A DNA stretch of 64,000 bases from contig NZ_JACRTF010000001.1 in the NCBI RefSeq assembly GCF_014385165.1, positions 3,658,001 through 3,722,000 of the forward strand, given 5' to 3'. Below the pieces are notes generated by a model that was not told the origin of the DNA, did no database searches, and saw only the letters and a program-made list of their open reading frames with translations. Shown here piece by piece: positions 34,901 to 42,663 of this stretch; position 1 is the first letter of the stretch; each line of letters opens with the position of its first letter. The DNA is from Jilunia laotingensis. GTDB lineage: Bacteria > Bacteroidota > Bacteroidia > Bacteroidales > Bacteroidaceae. A program made the translations under genes and the position numbers.

Positions 34901-36408
34901 CGGAATTTATCGACCGAAGCGGTAAAGTTAAAGGTCGGAACCTTCTCCGCCATGTTTATAATACCGTTTATTGCGACCGAACCGTTCGGGTCATTCAAAG
35001 CGGCCTTTCCGTTGAATCCACCGTTTTTGTATTCTCCGTCAAGGGTAATGTTCTCATATTTATAATTACTGAATTCGATGGCTGCTACCAGCCCTTTCAG
35101 TAGGATGGTAGGGGGACGCTTTTCGTAATGGTCGCCTTTGACATCGAGATTGAATGTGATCTCTCCTAACTTCTCATTTCCCAGCAATTCGCCAAGTTCG
35201 AATTCTTTAGTCTTCACTGCTCCCGAATAGGCGAACAAACCTTTTATTTTGTCGGAGCTTAGTTTCAAGTCCGTTTTTACGGAACCGAGGTTGGTACGGA
35301 ACTGGCCATAAGTGACCAGATCTGTAAAGTAACCGGATACTTCTCCGTGGAAAGATATATCTCCCAATCGTTCGAGAACAGGAGGTACGCCATTGTAGTT
35401 TTTGCTCAGATTGCGCACTAAGAATCCAATGCCTCGGGTGTTGGCTGATAATTTGGATAGTTTACCGAAAACGAAGGCATCTCTTGGATTTGACAAGTCC
35501 TGTAGTGAAACATCACCTTGCAATTGAAACTGTTCTCCAGCGTTTATTGCCAGTTTAGAGCAGTTTAATTGATTGATGGTACCGCTTACGTCTACATCCA
35601 CTTCTATTTTCTCCTTAAAATTGGATAGAGCCGGTACAAACGGAGAAATATCCTTCAAAGTAATATAGGATGGAAGTGTACGGAAGGAAAAACGAACCTT
35701 CTGTGCAAAGTCATTAAAGGCATTCAAGCTGTCGTAATCCATGCGTATGGTATCCATTTTGAATGAAGTGCCGGGAAGCTCGATAGCAAAATTTTCTATT
35801 GCCATTGCCTTTTCGTTAGCTAATAGTTTAAGACTTAGCTTCTTAAGCTCGAATCCGGATTGCTCATCCACACTCAAACGTTTGATCGAGGCATTCACCG
35901 AGTCGTTTTGTAACGCTTTCAGTGATATGTTGGCAATAATATTCTGCAAACGGACATGTTTAGCATTAAATTTGCCGGGAGTTTCTTCTTCGGAGAGTAC
36001 ATCATAAGCTAATTTCCCACGACGGATTAACACTGAGTTAATGCGCAAGTCCAGATTCTTCTTTTTCTTCAAACTGTCTTTGGATGCAAATGCATCGAGT
36101 ACGAATTTGAAGTTTGGCGGTGAATCCGGTGTTTTTTTATTCAGATTGATGTTGAATCCGAATAGCTGCACGCTACTTATAGTGATTTTACCTTTAAAAA
36201 GAGGAAGTATTTCGAATTTTGCAGAAAGCCGGGTGACTTTCAGCATCTCTTTTCCCGATCGGTCATCCAGTAGAACGTCGTCGATGATGATTCGATTCAG
36301 AAGCCCCATATCTATACGTCCGATGGTCAGTTCGGTACCCATAACCTGAGAAAGCTCTCGGGCTACGAACGTAGCAAATTTCTGTTGAACAAATGGTATG
36401 TTCAACAA
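31894..36408 (-). CDS. tamB: TamB-like translocation/assembly module protein (very large AsmA/TamB family)
   Basis: The product is over 1500 residues, almost all beta-strand, with an AsmA-like N-terminal part and a C-terminal TamB (DUF490) domain (about 1050-1450, FYNKGDVKMFGNYRIQQGIY and LGIELPNERDEVQALVRNYI). Family members bridge inner and outer membranes and help assemble outer-membrane proteins or move lipids. The coordinate given uses the first standard start codon (TTG at 36408-36406). An in-frame upstream stretch to 36471 encodes KKTVRWILGIVLGVYIGVIV, the expected membrane anchor, so the true start is probably a non-standard codon near 36471. It overlaps hxlR by 24 bases. Confidence 0.88.
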   Translation of the reverse strand: MLNIPFVQQKFATFVARELSQVMGTELTIGRIDMGLLNRIIIDDVLLDDRSGKEMLKVTRLSAKFEILPLFKGKITISSVQLFGFNINLNKKTPDSPPNFKFVLDAFASKDSLKKKKNLDLRINSVLIRRGKLAYDVLSEEETPGKFNAKHVRLQNIIANISLKALQNDSVNASIKRLSVDEQSGFELKKLSLKLLANEKAMAIENFAIELPGTSFKMDTIRMDYDSLNAFNDFAQKVRFSFRTLPSYITLKDISPFVPALSNFKEKIEVDVDVSGTINQLNCSKLAINAGEQFQLQGDVSLQDLSNPRDAFVFGKLSKLSANTRGIGFLVRNLSKNYNGVPPVLERLGDISFHGEVSGYFTDLVTYGQFRTNLGSVKTDLKLSSDKIKGLFAYSGAVKTKEFELGELLGNEKLGEITFNLDVKGDHYEKRPPTILLKGLVAAIEFSNYKYENITLDGEYKNGGFNGKAALNDPNGSVAINGIINMAEKVPTFNFTASVDKFRPHDLNLTPKYEDTEISVKLKADFKGGSIDQMIGEINVDSLLFTAPEKKYFMDNLHVTATRQDGTNRLSLTSEFLTANIEGRFLYHTLPVSMLNIMRRYVPSLILPGKKTIETDNNFSFDIHIYNTDFLSTIFNIPLTVYTHSTVKGYVNDRMQRVQAEGYFPRLQYKQNYIESGLLLCENVTDQLKAKIRFTNLKKNGAVNISLDVQAKDDQLNTRINWGNNSAITYSGQLAAVAQFLRTEGEKPLLKAIVDVKPTDVILNDTLWQIHPSQVVVDSGKIDVNDFYFSHRDRYIRINGRISDNPADTVKVNLKDINIGYVFDIARISDDVNFEGDATGMAYASGILKKPGLDARLFIRNFKLNNALLGDLNVYGAWDNDKKGIYLDAHIHEKDFAKTHVEGIIYPIKPTSGLDLNINAENLNIQFLEHYMRSIVQDVNGRATGKVHFYGKFKGLTLDGAVMTDASMKFDILNTSFAIKDTIRLAPEGITFDHIRIADLEGHQGRMNGYLHYEHFKNIKYQFDIQVNNMLVMNTQESPDFPFYGTVYATGNASLSGNAQDGLDANVALTTNRNTSFTYSIGAVAQATNNQFIRFVDKTPRRIIQDSVQILSYYEQARQKEEEKESKTDIRLNLLVDATPDATMKIIMDPIAGDYISGRGSGNIRTEFYNKGDVKMFGNYRIQQGIYKFSLQEVIRKDFIIKDGSTITFNGPPLDATLDIQASYTVPSASLNDLIPDASTIVQQPNVRVNCMMNLSGILLRPTIKLGIELPNERDEVQALVRNYISTDEQMNMQILYLLGIGKFYMENNTGERQSSDMMSSVLSSTLSGQLNNMLSQIIDNNNWNIGTNLSTGEKGWTDMEVEGILSGQLLNNRLLINGNFGYRDNPMANTNFVGDFEAEWLLTRSGDVRLKAYNETNDRYYTKTNLTTQGIGILFKKDFNKWNDLLFWNKWKLKNLKRKLEKEQEKQQEVQKRDSIGTNSAQSKAKRQRSPDTKHMSTRISIL

Positions 36409-36546
36409 AACTATGACCCCGATATATACTCCCAGTACGATACCGAGTATCCAACGTACAGTCTTTTTCAGCGTTCTGATAGGCGGTTACTTTAATTTAG
36501 CCAACAAAAATATAAAATATTACGTTACGAATCTTACTTTTATCAT

Positions 36547-36554
36547 TACTTTTG
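36547..36554 (+). promoter_or_regulatory. Promoter -7 box of tsaD
   Basis: TACTTTTG matches TAnnTTTG and lies 23 bases before the ATG at 36578. It excludes the longer in-frame extension to 36398. Confidence 0.65.
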
Positions 36555-36577
36555 CACCGTTTAAACATCAAAAACTT

Positions 36578-37597
36578 ATGAGTACAATAATATTAGGAAT
36601 CGAATCCTCTTGTGATGATACGTCGGCAGCCGTTATCAAGGATGGTTATTTGCTGTCGAATGTGGTATCCAGTCAGGCTGTGCATGAGGCATATGGGGGG
36701 GTAGTTCCCGAACTAGCTTCGCGCGCGCATCAGCAGAACATCGTGCCGGTGGTTCATGAAGCATTGAAACGTGCCGGAGTGACGAAAGAAGAACTGAGTG
36801 CAGTGGCTTTTACTCGTGGTCCGGGGCTGATGGGTTCGTTACTTGTTGGTGTTTCGTTTGCTAAAGGTTTTGCACGTTCTCTTAATATTCCGATGATTGA
36901 TGTTAATCATCTGACAGGTCATGTCTTAGCCCATTTTATTAAAGCGGAAGGTGAAGAGAATGTACAGCCGGAATTTCCCTTCCTTTGCTTGCTCGTATCG
37001 GGTGGAAATTCTCAGATCGTTTTGGTGAAAGCATACAATGATATGGAAATTCTGGGACAGACAATCGATGATGCTGCCGGAGAAGCGATTGATAAATGTT
37101 CCAAGGTCATGGGGCTTGGTTATCCCGGTGGTCCGATTATCGATAAACTGGCTCGTCAGGGGAATCCGAAAGCCTATACTTTTAGCAAACCGCATATTCC
37201 GGGATTGGATTATAGTTTCAGCGGGCTGAAGACTTCCTTCCTTTATTCCTTGCGTGACTGGTTGAAGGATGATCCTGATTTCATCGAAAATCATAAAGTT
37301 GATCTGGCCGCTTCACTGGAAGCAACGGTGGTAGATATCCTGATGGATAAGCTTCGCAAAGCTGCCAAACAATATAAAATCAATCAAGTAGCGGTGGCAG
37401 GAGGCGTATCGGCCAATAACGGCTTGAGGAATGCCTTCCGGGAACATGCCGAAAAGTACGGTTGGAAAATATTCATACCTAAATTCAGCTATACGACTGA
37501 TAATGCTGCAATGATTGCCATAACAGGCTATTTCAAATATTTGGATAAGGATTTCTGCTCGATAGACCTTCCGGCATATTCACGCGTGACCTTATAA
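36578..37597 (+). CDS. tsaD: tRNA N6-adenosine threonylcarbamoyltransferase (TsaD)
   Basis: The 339-residue enzyme adds the threonylcarbamoyl group of t6A37 in tRNAs reading ANN codons, with TsaB and TsaE. It begins [16 protein letters not shown], has the metal-binding [19 protein letters not shown], and the nucleotide-binding [14 protein letters not shown] near the C-terminus. The start at [11 protein letters not shown] is preferred since the upstream in-frame extension overlaps tamB and precedes the promoter. cinA follows after 16 bases. Confidence 0.96.
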   Translation: MSTIILGIESSCDDTSAAVIKDGYLLSNVVSSQAVHEAYGGVVPELASRAHQQNIVPVVHEALKRAGVTKEELSAVAFTRGPGLMGSLLVGVSFAKGFARSLNIPMIDVNHLTGHVLAHFIKAEGEENVQPEFPFLCLLVSGGNSQIVLVKAYNDMEILGQTIDDAAGEAIDKCSKVMGLGYPGGPIIDKLARQGNPKAYTFSKPHIPGLDYSFSGLKTSFLYSLRDWLKDDPDFIENHKVDLAASLEATVVDILMDKLRKAAKQYKINQVAVAGGVSANNGLRNAFREHAEKYGWKIFIPKFSYTTDNAAMIAITGYFKYLDKDFCSIDLPAYSRVTL

Positions 37598-37613
37598 TAT
37601 TAGAGAACTATCT

Positions 37614-38846
37614 ATGTTTGCAGAGATTATTACTATCGGTGACGAATTACTGATAGGGCAGGTGACTGATACAAATTCCGCTTGGATGGGGCGCGAGTTG
37701 AATAAAATAGGTATTGAGGTGCATCGAGTCGTTTCGGTCCGTGACCGTGCTGACGAAATAACGGAAGCTGTGGACGATGCGATGAATAGGGCTAATATCG
37801 TGCTTGTCACTGGTGGATTGGGCCCTACCAAAGACGATATAACCAAACAGACTCTATGTGCCTATTTTGGTACGGAGTTGGTTTTCAGCGAAGAGGTTTT
37901 TGAAAATGTTAAGCGCGTTTTGGCAGGAAAGATTCCTATGAATGCGCTGAATAAAAGCCAAGCTATGGTTCCAAAGGATTGCTTGGTTATAAATAATCGG
38001 GTAGGAAGTGCTTCCGTCAGTTGGTTCGAAAGAGACGGTAAGGTATTGGTTTCCATGCCCGGTGTGCCCCAGGAGATGACAACCGTGATGACTGAAGAAG
38101 TTCTTCCTCGTTTACGTGAGAAGTTTGATACGGATGTGATTATGCATAAGACTTTTACAGTGAAGAATTATCCCGAATCCGTGCTTGCCGAAAAGCTTGA
38201 ATCGTGGGAAGTTGCTCTGCCCGAATGCATAAAACTGGCCTACCTGCCGAAATTGGGTATTATCCGGTTGCGTCTGACGGGCAGGGGAAGAGATGGGTTG
38301 TCTGTAAAGCTGGCTTTGGAAAAAGAGAGTCGTAAACTGGAAGAAATATTAGGAGATGATATCTTTGACGAAGAGGATACCCCGCTTGAAATACTTGTTG
38401 GAAATCTTCTAAAAAAGAAGAATTTGACCGTATCCACCGCGGAAAGCTGTACGGGAGGAAGCATTGCCGCCCGACTGACTTCTGTTCCCGGAAGTTCGGA
38501 ATATTTTAAAGGTGGAATCGTGGCTTATTCGAATGAAGTGAAGGAAGAACTATTGCATGTTTCGTCCGTTACCCTTCAGGAACGCGGTGCTGTGAGCGAA
38601 GAAACTGTCATAGAAATGGTAAAGGGAGCGATGGATACGTTGAAAACGAATTGTGCAGTTGCAACTTCGGGCATTGCCGGTCCCGGAGGTGGTACAAAAG
38701 AAAAACCGGTAGGTACCGTTTGGATTGCTGCTGCCTATAAAAAAGAAATTATTACTTTGAAACAGGAAACGAATCGCGGAAGGGAGATGAATGTTGAAAG
38801 AGCAGGAAATAATGCCCTGCTATTGCTTTTGGAACTGCTGAAATAA
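37614..38846 (+). CDS. cinA: CinA family protein (nicotinamide-nucleotide amidohydrolase)
   Basis: The 410-residue protein has the N-terminal MoCF/COG1058 domain (1-170, [31 protein letters not shown]) and the C-terminal CinA domain (about 250-410, [40 protein letters not shown]). Full-length CinA deamidates NMN and has ADP-ribose pyrophosphatase activity, recycling pyridine nucleotides. It probably shares a transcript with tsaD. Confidence 0.94.
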   Translation: MFAEIITIGDELLIGQVTDTNSAWMGRELNKIGIEVHRVVSVRDRADEITEAVDDAMNRANIVLVTGGLGPTKDDITKQTLCAYFGTELVFSEEVFENVKRVLAGKIPMNALNKSQAMVPKDCLVINNRVGSASVSWFERDGKVLVSMPGVPQEMTTVMTEEVLPRLREKFDTDVIMHKTFTVKNYPESVLAEKLESWEVALPECIKLAYLPKLGIIRLRLTGRGRDGLSVKLALEKESRKLEEILGDDIFDEEDTPLEILVGNLLKKKNLTVSTAESCTGGSIAARLTSVPGSSEYFKGGIVAYSNEVKEELLHVSSVTLQERGAVSEETVIEMVKGAMDTLKTNCAVATSGIAGPGGGTKEKPVGTVWIAAAYKKEIITLKQETNRGREMNVERAGNNALLLLLELLK

Positions 38847-38887
38847 TGAAAAAACGTAGTGAAACAACGAATTATTTTAAGAATTAC

Positions 38888-38918
38888 TTGTTTTTTATCT
38901 ATAAATGTGCTTACTTTG
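38888..38918 (+). promoter_or_regulatory. Promoter of rpmB-rpmG-DUF4295
   Basis: TTG (38888-38890) and TTACTTTG (38911-38918, one mismatch to TAnnTTTG) are 20 bases apart, about 48 bases before rpmB. Confidence 0.55.
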
Positions 38919-38966
38919 CGCTCTGTTTGAAATAAGTATAGATAAAAACTATAAAATAAGATAGAA

Positions 38967-39227
38967 ATGTCGAAGATTTGTCAAATTACCGGAAAGAAGG
39001 CCATGATTGGCAACAATGTTTCACACTCAAAAAGAAGAACTAAAAGAACTTTTGATGTGAACTTGTTTAGAAAGAAATTCTACTATGTAGAACAGGATTG
39101 TTGGATCAGCCTTAGCATTTGCGCTAATGGTCTGCGTGTCATCAACAAGAAGGGACTGGACGCTGCGCTGAACGAAGCGGTGGCTAAAGGTTATTGTGAT
39201 TGGAAAAGCATTAAAGTAATCGGCTAA
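38967..39227 (+). CDS. rpmB: 50S ribosomal protein L28
   Basis: The 86-residue basic protein has the typical start [20 protein letters not shown], the [12 protein letters not shown] stretch and [14 protein letters not shown]28 sits in the large subunit and supports subunit joining. It is the first gene of the rpmB-rpmG-DUF4295 cluster that is typical of Bacteroidota. Confidence 0.97.
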   Translation: MSKICQITGKKAMIGNNVSHSKRRTKRTFDVNLFRKKFYYVEQDCWISLSICANGLRVINKKGLDAALNEAVAKGYCDWKSIKVIG

Positions 39228-39248
39228 ACGTAGAGGAGAAACTGAACA

Positions 39249-39437
39249 ATGGCAAAGAAAGCAAAAGGTAACAGAGTACAGGTGATTCTGGAATGCACAG
39301 AACACAAGGATAGCGGTATGCCGGGAACATCTCGTTATATCACAACGAAAAACAGAAAAAATACTACCGAAAGACTTGAGTTGAAGAAATACAACCCGAT
39401 TCTGAAAAGAGTAACAGTTCACAAAGAAATTAAGTAA
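39249..39437 (+). CDS. rpmG: 50S ribosomal protein L33
   Basis: The 62-residue protein shows [31 protein letters not shown] and [15 protein letters not shown], the L33 pattern. The zinc-binding CxxC pairs are absent (only one Cys), so it is the Cys-free, zinc-independent type. It lies 21 bases after rpmB. Confidence 0.96.
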   Translation: MAKKAKGNRVQVILECTEHKDSGMPGTSRYITTKNRKNTTERLELKKYNPILKRVTVHKEIK

Positions 39438-39457
39438 TAAAAGATAGAGTATAACCC

Positions 39458-39616
39458 ATGGCAAAGAAGACAGTAGCAAGTTTGCACGAAGGATCTAAAG
39501 AAGGTCGTTCTTATACTAAGGTTATCAAAATGGTTAAGTCTCCGAAAACCGGTGCTTACATTTTTGATGAACAGATGGTTCCTAACGAGAAAGTACAAGA
39601 CTTTTTCAAGAAATAA
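39458..39616 (+). CDS. DUF4295 small basic protein (ribosome-associated cluster)
   Basis: This 52-residue basic protein (MAKKTVASLHEGSKEGRSYT, then KVIKMVKSPKTGAYIFDE) is the DUF4295 protein found directly after rpmB-rpmG in Bacteroidota. It is short and easily missed. The genomic position and charge suggest a ribosomal role, but the family function is not established to my knowledge. A terminator follows 22 bases after its stop. Confidence 0.92.
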   Translation: MAKKTVASLHEGSKEGRSYTKVIKMVKSPKTGAYIFDEQMVPNEKVQDFFKK

Positions 39617-39638
39617 TAGATTGCAGTTTTACTGTAAT

Positions 39639-39680
39639 AAAAAATCCTCTTGTTGGTTGACAATAAGAGGATTTTTTATT
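39639..39680 (+). terminator. Rho-independent terminator after DUF4295
   Basis: AAAAAATCCTCTT (39639-39651) pairs with AAGAGGATTTTTT (39665-39677), ending in a T-run. Confidence 0.9.
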
Positions 39681-39717
39681 GCCTCTTTTTTACCGAAAAG
39701 CGGGCAAAATAACAGTG

Positions 39718-39820
39718 AAAAACTTGAACGGTACTTTGAACGCTCCCTGCCTCTGCAATAACATGTATATCAGAAGGTAGGGAGGAAACTGAAAAAAGAG
39801 TTTGAACGGTAGTTTGAACC
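39718..39820. repeat. Paired direct repeat flanking a hairpin in the DUF4295-ftsY gap
   Basis: Two related segments, around CTTGAACGGTACTTTGAACG (39723-39742) and TTTGAACGGTAGTTTGAACC (39801-39820), share 17 of 20 bases. Between them CTCCCTGCCT (39743-39752) can pair with AGGTAGGGAG (39776-39785) including one G-U pair. The remainder of the 432-bp gap holds only the terminator before it and the ftsY promoter after it. Confidence 0.7.
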
Positions 39821-40008
39821 AATAAAATATATATTAAAATAAAGATAAGTGCATTTTTGATGATCAGGATGAATAATCCTCGGAGGAAAAGCAAGTATCT
39901 CAGGAGGATAATTGGTTTTCCCCGGAGTCAAAATAAACGCTTGTTTATCTCATGGACATAATTTTTCATTTTCTTTGCTTCACTTTTTAGTTTTTCATTA
40001 CTTTATTA

Positions 40009-40016
40009 TATCTTTG
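40009..40016 (+). promoter_or_regulatory. Promoter -7 box of ftsY
   Basis: TATCTTTG matches TAnnTTTG exactly, 32 bases before the ftsY ATG. Confidence 0.65.
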
Positions 40017-40048
40017 TAGCATAATGTATTATACAAATAGCAAGTATC

Positions 40049-41008
40049 ATGGGATTTTTTAGTTTTTTCTCAAAAGAAAAGAAGGAAACTTTAGATAAAG
40101 GATTATCTAAAACCAAAGAAAGTGTGTTCAGCAAGATAGCCCGTGCAGTAGCAGGGAAGTCGAAAGTGGACGACGAAGTTCTGGATAATCTGGAAGAAGT
40201 GCTTATTACTTCGGATGTCGGTGTAGAGACTACATTGAACATTATCAAACGAATTGAAAAGCGTGCTGCCAATGATAAGTATGTTAATACTCAAGAACTT
40301 AATACTATCCTCCGGGATGAGATAGCTGCTTTGCTGACGGAGAATAACTCGGAAGATGTTGCCGATTTTGATGTCCCTGTGGACAAGAAGCCATATGTCA
40401 TCATGGTGGTAGGTGTCAATGGGGTAGGAAAGACCACCACTATCGGTAAGTTGGCTTATCAGTTTAAAAAGGCGGGAAAATCTGTATATCTGGGTGCCGC
40501 TGATACTTTCCGTGCGGCTGCCGTCGAACAGTTGGTGATCTGGGGTGATAGAGTCGGGGTTCCTGTTATTAAACAGCAGATGGGTTCTGATCCGGCTTCG
40601 GTGGCATATGATACATTAAGTTCTGCTGTTACCAATAATGCCGATGTGGTTATCATCGACACAGCCGGTCGTCTGCACAATAAGGTCGGACTGATGAACG
40701 AGTTGACTAAAATAAAAAACGTGATGAAGAAAGTCGTGCCGGATGCACCGAATGAAGTACTTTTGGTACTCGATGGATCTACCGGGCAGAATGCATTCGA
40801 ACAGGCTAAACAGTTCACATTGGCTACCGAAGTGACTGCAATGGCCATCACGAAATTGGACGGTACGGCAAAAGGAGGGGTGGTGATCGGTATCTCGGAT
40901 CAATTTAAAATCCCTGTGAAGTACATCGGATTGGGGGAAGGCATGGAAGACCTTCAGGTGTTCCGTAAGAAAGAATTTGTTGATTCCCTGTTTGGAGAAA
41001 ATTCATGA
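40049..41008 (+). CDS. ftsY: Signal recognition particle receptor FtsY
   Basis: The 319-residue SRP GTPase docks ribosome-nascent chain complexes at the inner membrane. The NG domain shows GVNGVGKTTTIGKLAY (G1), DTFRAAAVEQL, DTAGRLHNK (G3), TKLDGTAKGG (G4) and GLGEGMEDLQVF near the end. The acidic A domain of E. coli FtsY is replaced by a short amphipathic start (MGFFSFFSKEKKE), a membrane-binding helix. Its last four bases overlap the rimO start (ATGA). Confidence 0.97.
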   Translation: MGFFSFFSKEKKETLDKGLSKTKESVFSKIARAVAGKSKVDDEVLDNLEEVLITSDVGVETTLNIIKRIEKRAANDKYVNTQELNTILRDEIAALLTENNSEDVADFDVPVDKKPYVIMVVGVNGVGKTTTIGKLAYQFKKAGKSVYLGAADTFRAAAVEQLVIWGDRVGVPVIKQQMGSDPASVAYDTLSSAVTNNADVVIIDTAGRLHNKVGLMNELTKIKNVMKKVVPDAPNEVLLVLDGSTGQNAFEQAKQFTLATEVTAMAITKLDGTAKGGVVIGISDQFKIPVKYIGLGEGMEDLQVFRKKEFVDSLFGENS

Positions 41009-42303
41009 AAAGAAAAACAATAGATATCATTACCTTAGGGTGTTCTAAAAATTTGGTAGATTCGGAGCAACTGATGCGTCAGTTGGAAGAGGCGGGATAC
41101 GATGTAACTCACGATGCGGAGAAGCCGAAGGGTGAAATAGCCGTGATCAACACGTGCGGTTTTATTGGCGATGCAAAGGAGGAGTCTATTAATATGATCC
41201 TAGAGTTTGCCCAGGAAAAGGAAGAGGGAAACCTTGAAAAACTCTTTGTAATGGGTTGCCTGTCCGAACGTTATCTGAAAGAACTTGCCATTGAGATTCC
41301 TCAAGTAGATAAATTTTATGGGAAATTTAATTGGAAAGAGTTGTTGGAAGATTTAGGAAAAGCGTATCACGATGAATTGCATATAGAACGAACTCTAACT
41401 ACTCCGCAGCATTATGCTTATCTGAAAATATCGGAGGGGTGCGATCGTAAATGTTCTTATTGCGCCATTCCCATCATAACGGGACGGCATGTGTCTCGTC
41501 CGATGGAAGAAATTTTGGATGAAGTGAAGTATCTGGTTGCAAAAGGCGTAAAAGAGTTTCAGGTGATTGCTCAGGAGTTAACCTATTATGGGGTAGACCT
41601 TTATAAGAAGCAGATGTTACCTGAATTGATCGAGCGTATTTCTAATATTCCGGGCGTGGAATGGATTCGTTTGCATTATGCCTATCCGGCGCATTTCCCG
41701 ACAGATCTTTTCCGTGTGATGCGCGAACGTGATAACGTTTGCAAGTATATGGATATCGCTTTGCAGCACATCAGTGACCATATGTTGGAGCGCATGCGCA
41801 GGCATGTGTCGAAAGAGGATACCTACCGGCTGATCGAACAATTTCGGAAAGAAGTTCCGGGCATACATTTGCGTACTACTTTAATGGTAGGGCATCCGGG
41901 AGAAACAGACTCCGATTTTGAAGAGTTGAAGGAGTTTGTACGCACAGCGCGTTTCGACAGAATGGGTGCTTTTGCATACTCGGAAGAGGAAGGAACCTAC
42001 GCTGCCGAACATTATGAGGACTCTATCCCTCAAGAGGTGAAGCAAGCAAGGCTCGATGAGCTGATGGATATCCAACAGGGTATCTCCGCAGAATTGAGCG
42101 CAGCGAAAGTAGGGATGCAAATGAAAGTGATCATCGATCGTATAGAAGGTGATTATTACGTAGGGCGTACTGAATTCGATTCACCGGAGGTTGATCCCGA
42201 AGTGCTGATAAATCGCGCGGGGAATAGGTTGCTTATTGGTAACTTTTACCAGATAAAAGTAGTTAATTCCGATGATTTCGACCTTTTTGGCGAAGTTATT
42301 TAA
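41005..42303 (+). CDS. rimO: Ribosomal protein S12 methylthiotransferase RimO
   Basis: The 432-residue radical-SAM enzyme adds a methylthio group to the conserved Asp of ribosomal protein S12. The N-terminal methylthiotransferase domain has LGCSKNLVDSEQLM, NTCGFIGDAKEES and GCLSERY (three Cys for the second iron-sulfur cluster). The radical-SAM motif is CDRKCSYCAIP, and a TRAM domain closes the protein (about 368-432). The sibling enzyme MiaB is excluded by the pattern LGCSKN and GRHVSRPMEEIL. It is coupled to ftsY. Confidence 0.95.
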   Translation: MKRKTIDIITLGCSKNLVDSEQLMRQLEEAGYDVTHDAEKPKGEIAVINTCGFIGDAKEESINMILEFAQEKEEGNLEKLFVMGCLSERYLKELAIEIPQVDKFYGKFNWKELLEDLGKAYHDELHIERTLTTPQHYAYLKISEGCDRKCSYCAIPIITGRHVSRPMEEILDEVKYLVAKGVKEFQVIAQELTYYGVDLYKKQMLPELIERISNIPGVEWIRLHYAYPAHFPTDLFRVMRERDNVCKYMDIALQHISDHMLERMRRHVSKEDTYRLIEQFRKEVPGIHLRTTLMVGHPGETDSDFEELKEFVRTARFDRMGAFAYSEEEGTYAAEHYEDSIPQEVKQARLDELMDIQQGISAELSAAKVGMQMKVIIDRIEGDYYVGRTEFDSPEVDPEVLINRAGNRLLIGNFYQIKVVNSDDFDLFGEVI

Positions 42304-42377
42304 ATATTTTTCCCGATGAATTTGTTTATATGCTTTAAATTGGCTAATATAGCGTCGAACTTTTAAAATTTTGGGAT

Positions 42378-42650
42378 TTGAATAATAAAGAATTTACTTC
42401 AGAACTGTCGCATAGGCTGGGGTATACCATTAAAGATACTTCCGAATTGATGTCTTCTTTGCTGTCGGGGATGACCCAACAGTTGGAGGAGGGCAATATC
42501 GTTACGATACAAGGTTTTGGAACTTTTGAAGTGAAAAAGAAAGCGGAACGCATTACGGTCAATCCTACGACTAAACTCCGGATGCTCGTGCCACCTAAAT
42601 TGGTTTTGGGGTACAGGCCCGGTGCGCAGCTAAAAGAAAAGTTTAAGTAA
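42378..42650 (+). CDS. HU/IHF-family DNA-binding protein
   Basis: The 90-residue protein shows the HU fold: LSHRLGYTIKDTSELMSSLL, VTIQGFGTFEVKKKAERITV and the DNA-binding arm NPTTKLRMLVPPKLVLGYRP. The start is TTG (42378), as no ATG lies near. It is 13 bases upstream of the HU-LysM gene and is likely co-transcribed with it, so the two may form heterodimers. It binds the nucleoid without strong sequence specificity, as known for HU. Confidence 0.9.
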   Translation: MNNKEFTSELSHRLGYTIKDTSELMSSLLSGMTQQLEEGNIVTIQGFGTFEVKKKAERITVNPTTKLRMLVPPKLVLGYRPGAQLKEKFK

Positions 42651-42663
42651 AAAACTCTTTGTT

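Noticed and set aside
36398..36577. N-terminal extension of TsaD
   Set aside because: The added residues are not family-like, overlap tamB and precede the tsaD promoter; start at 36578 gives the conserved beginning.
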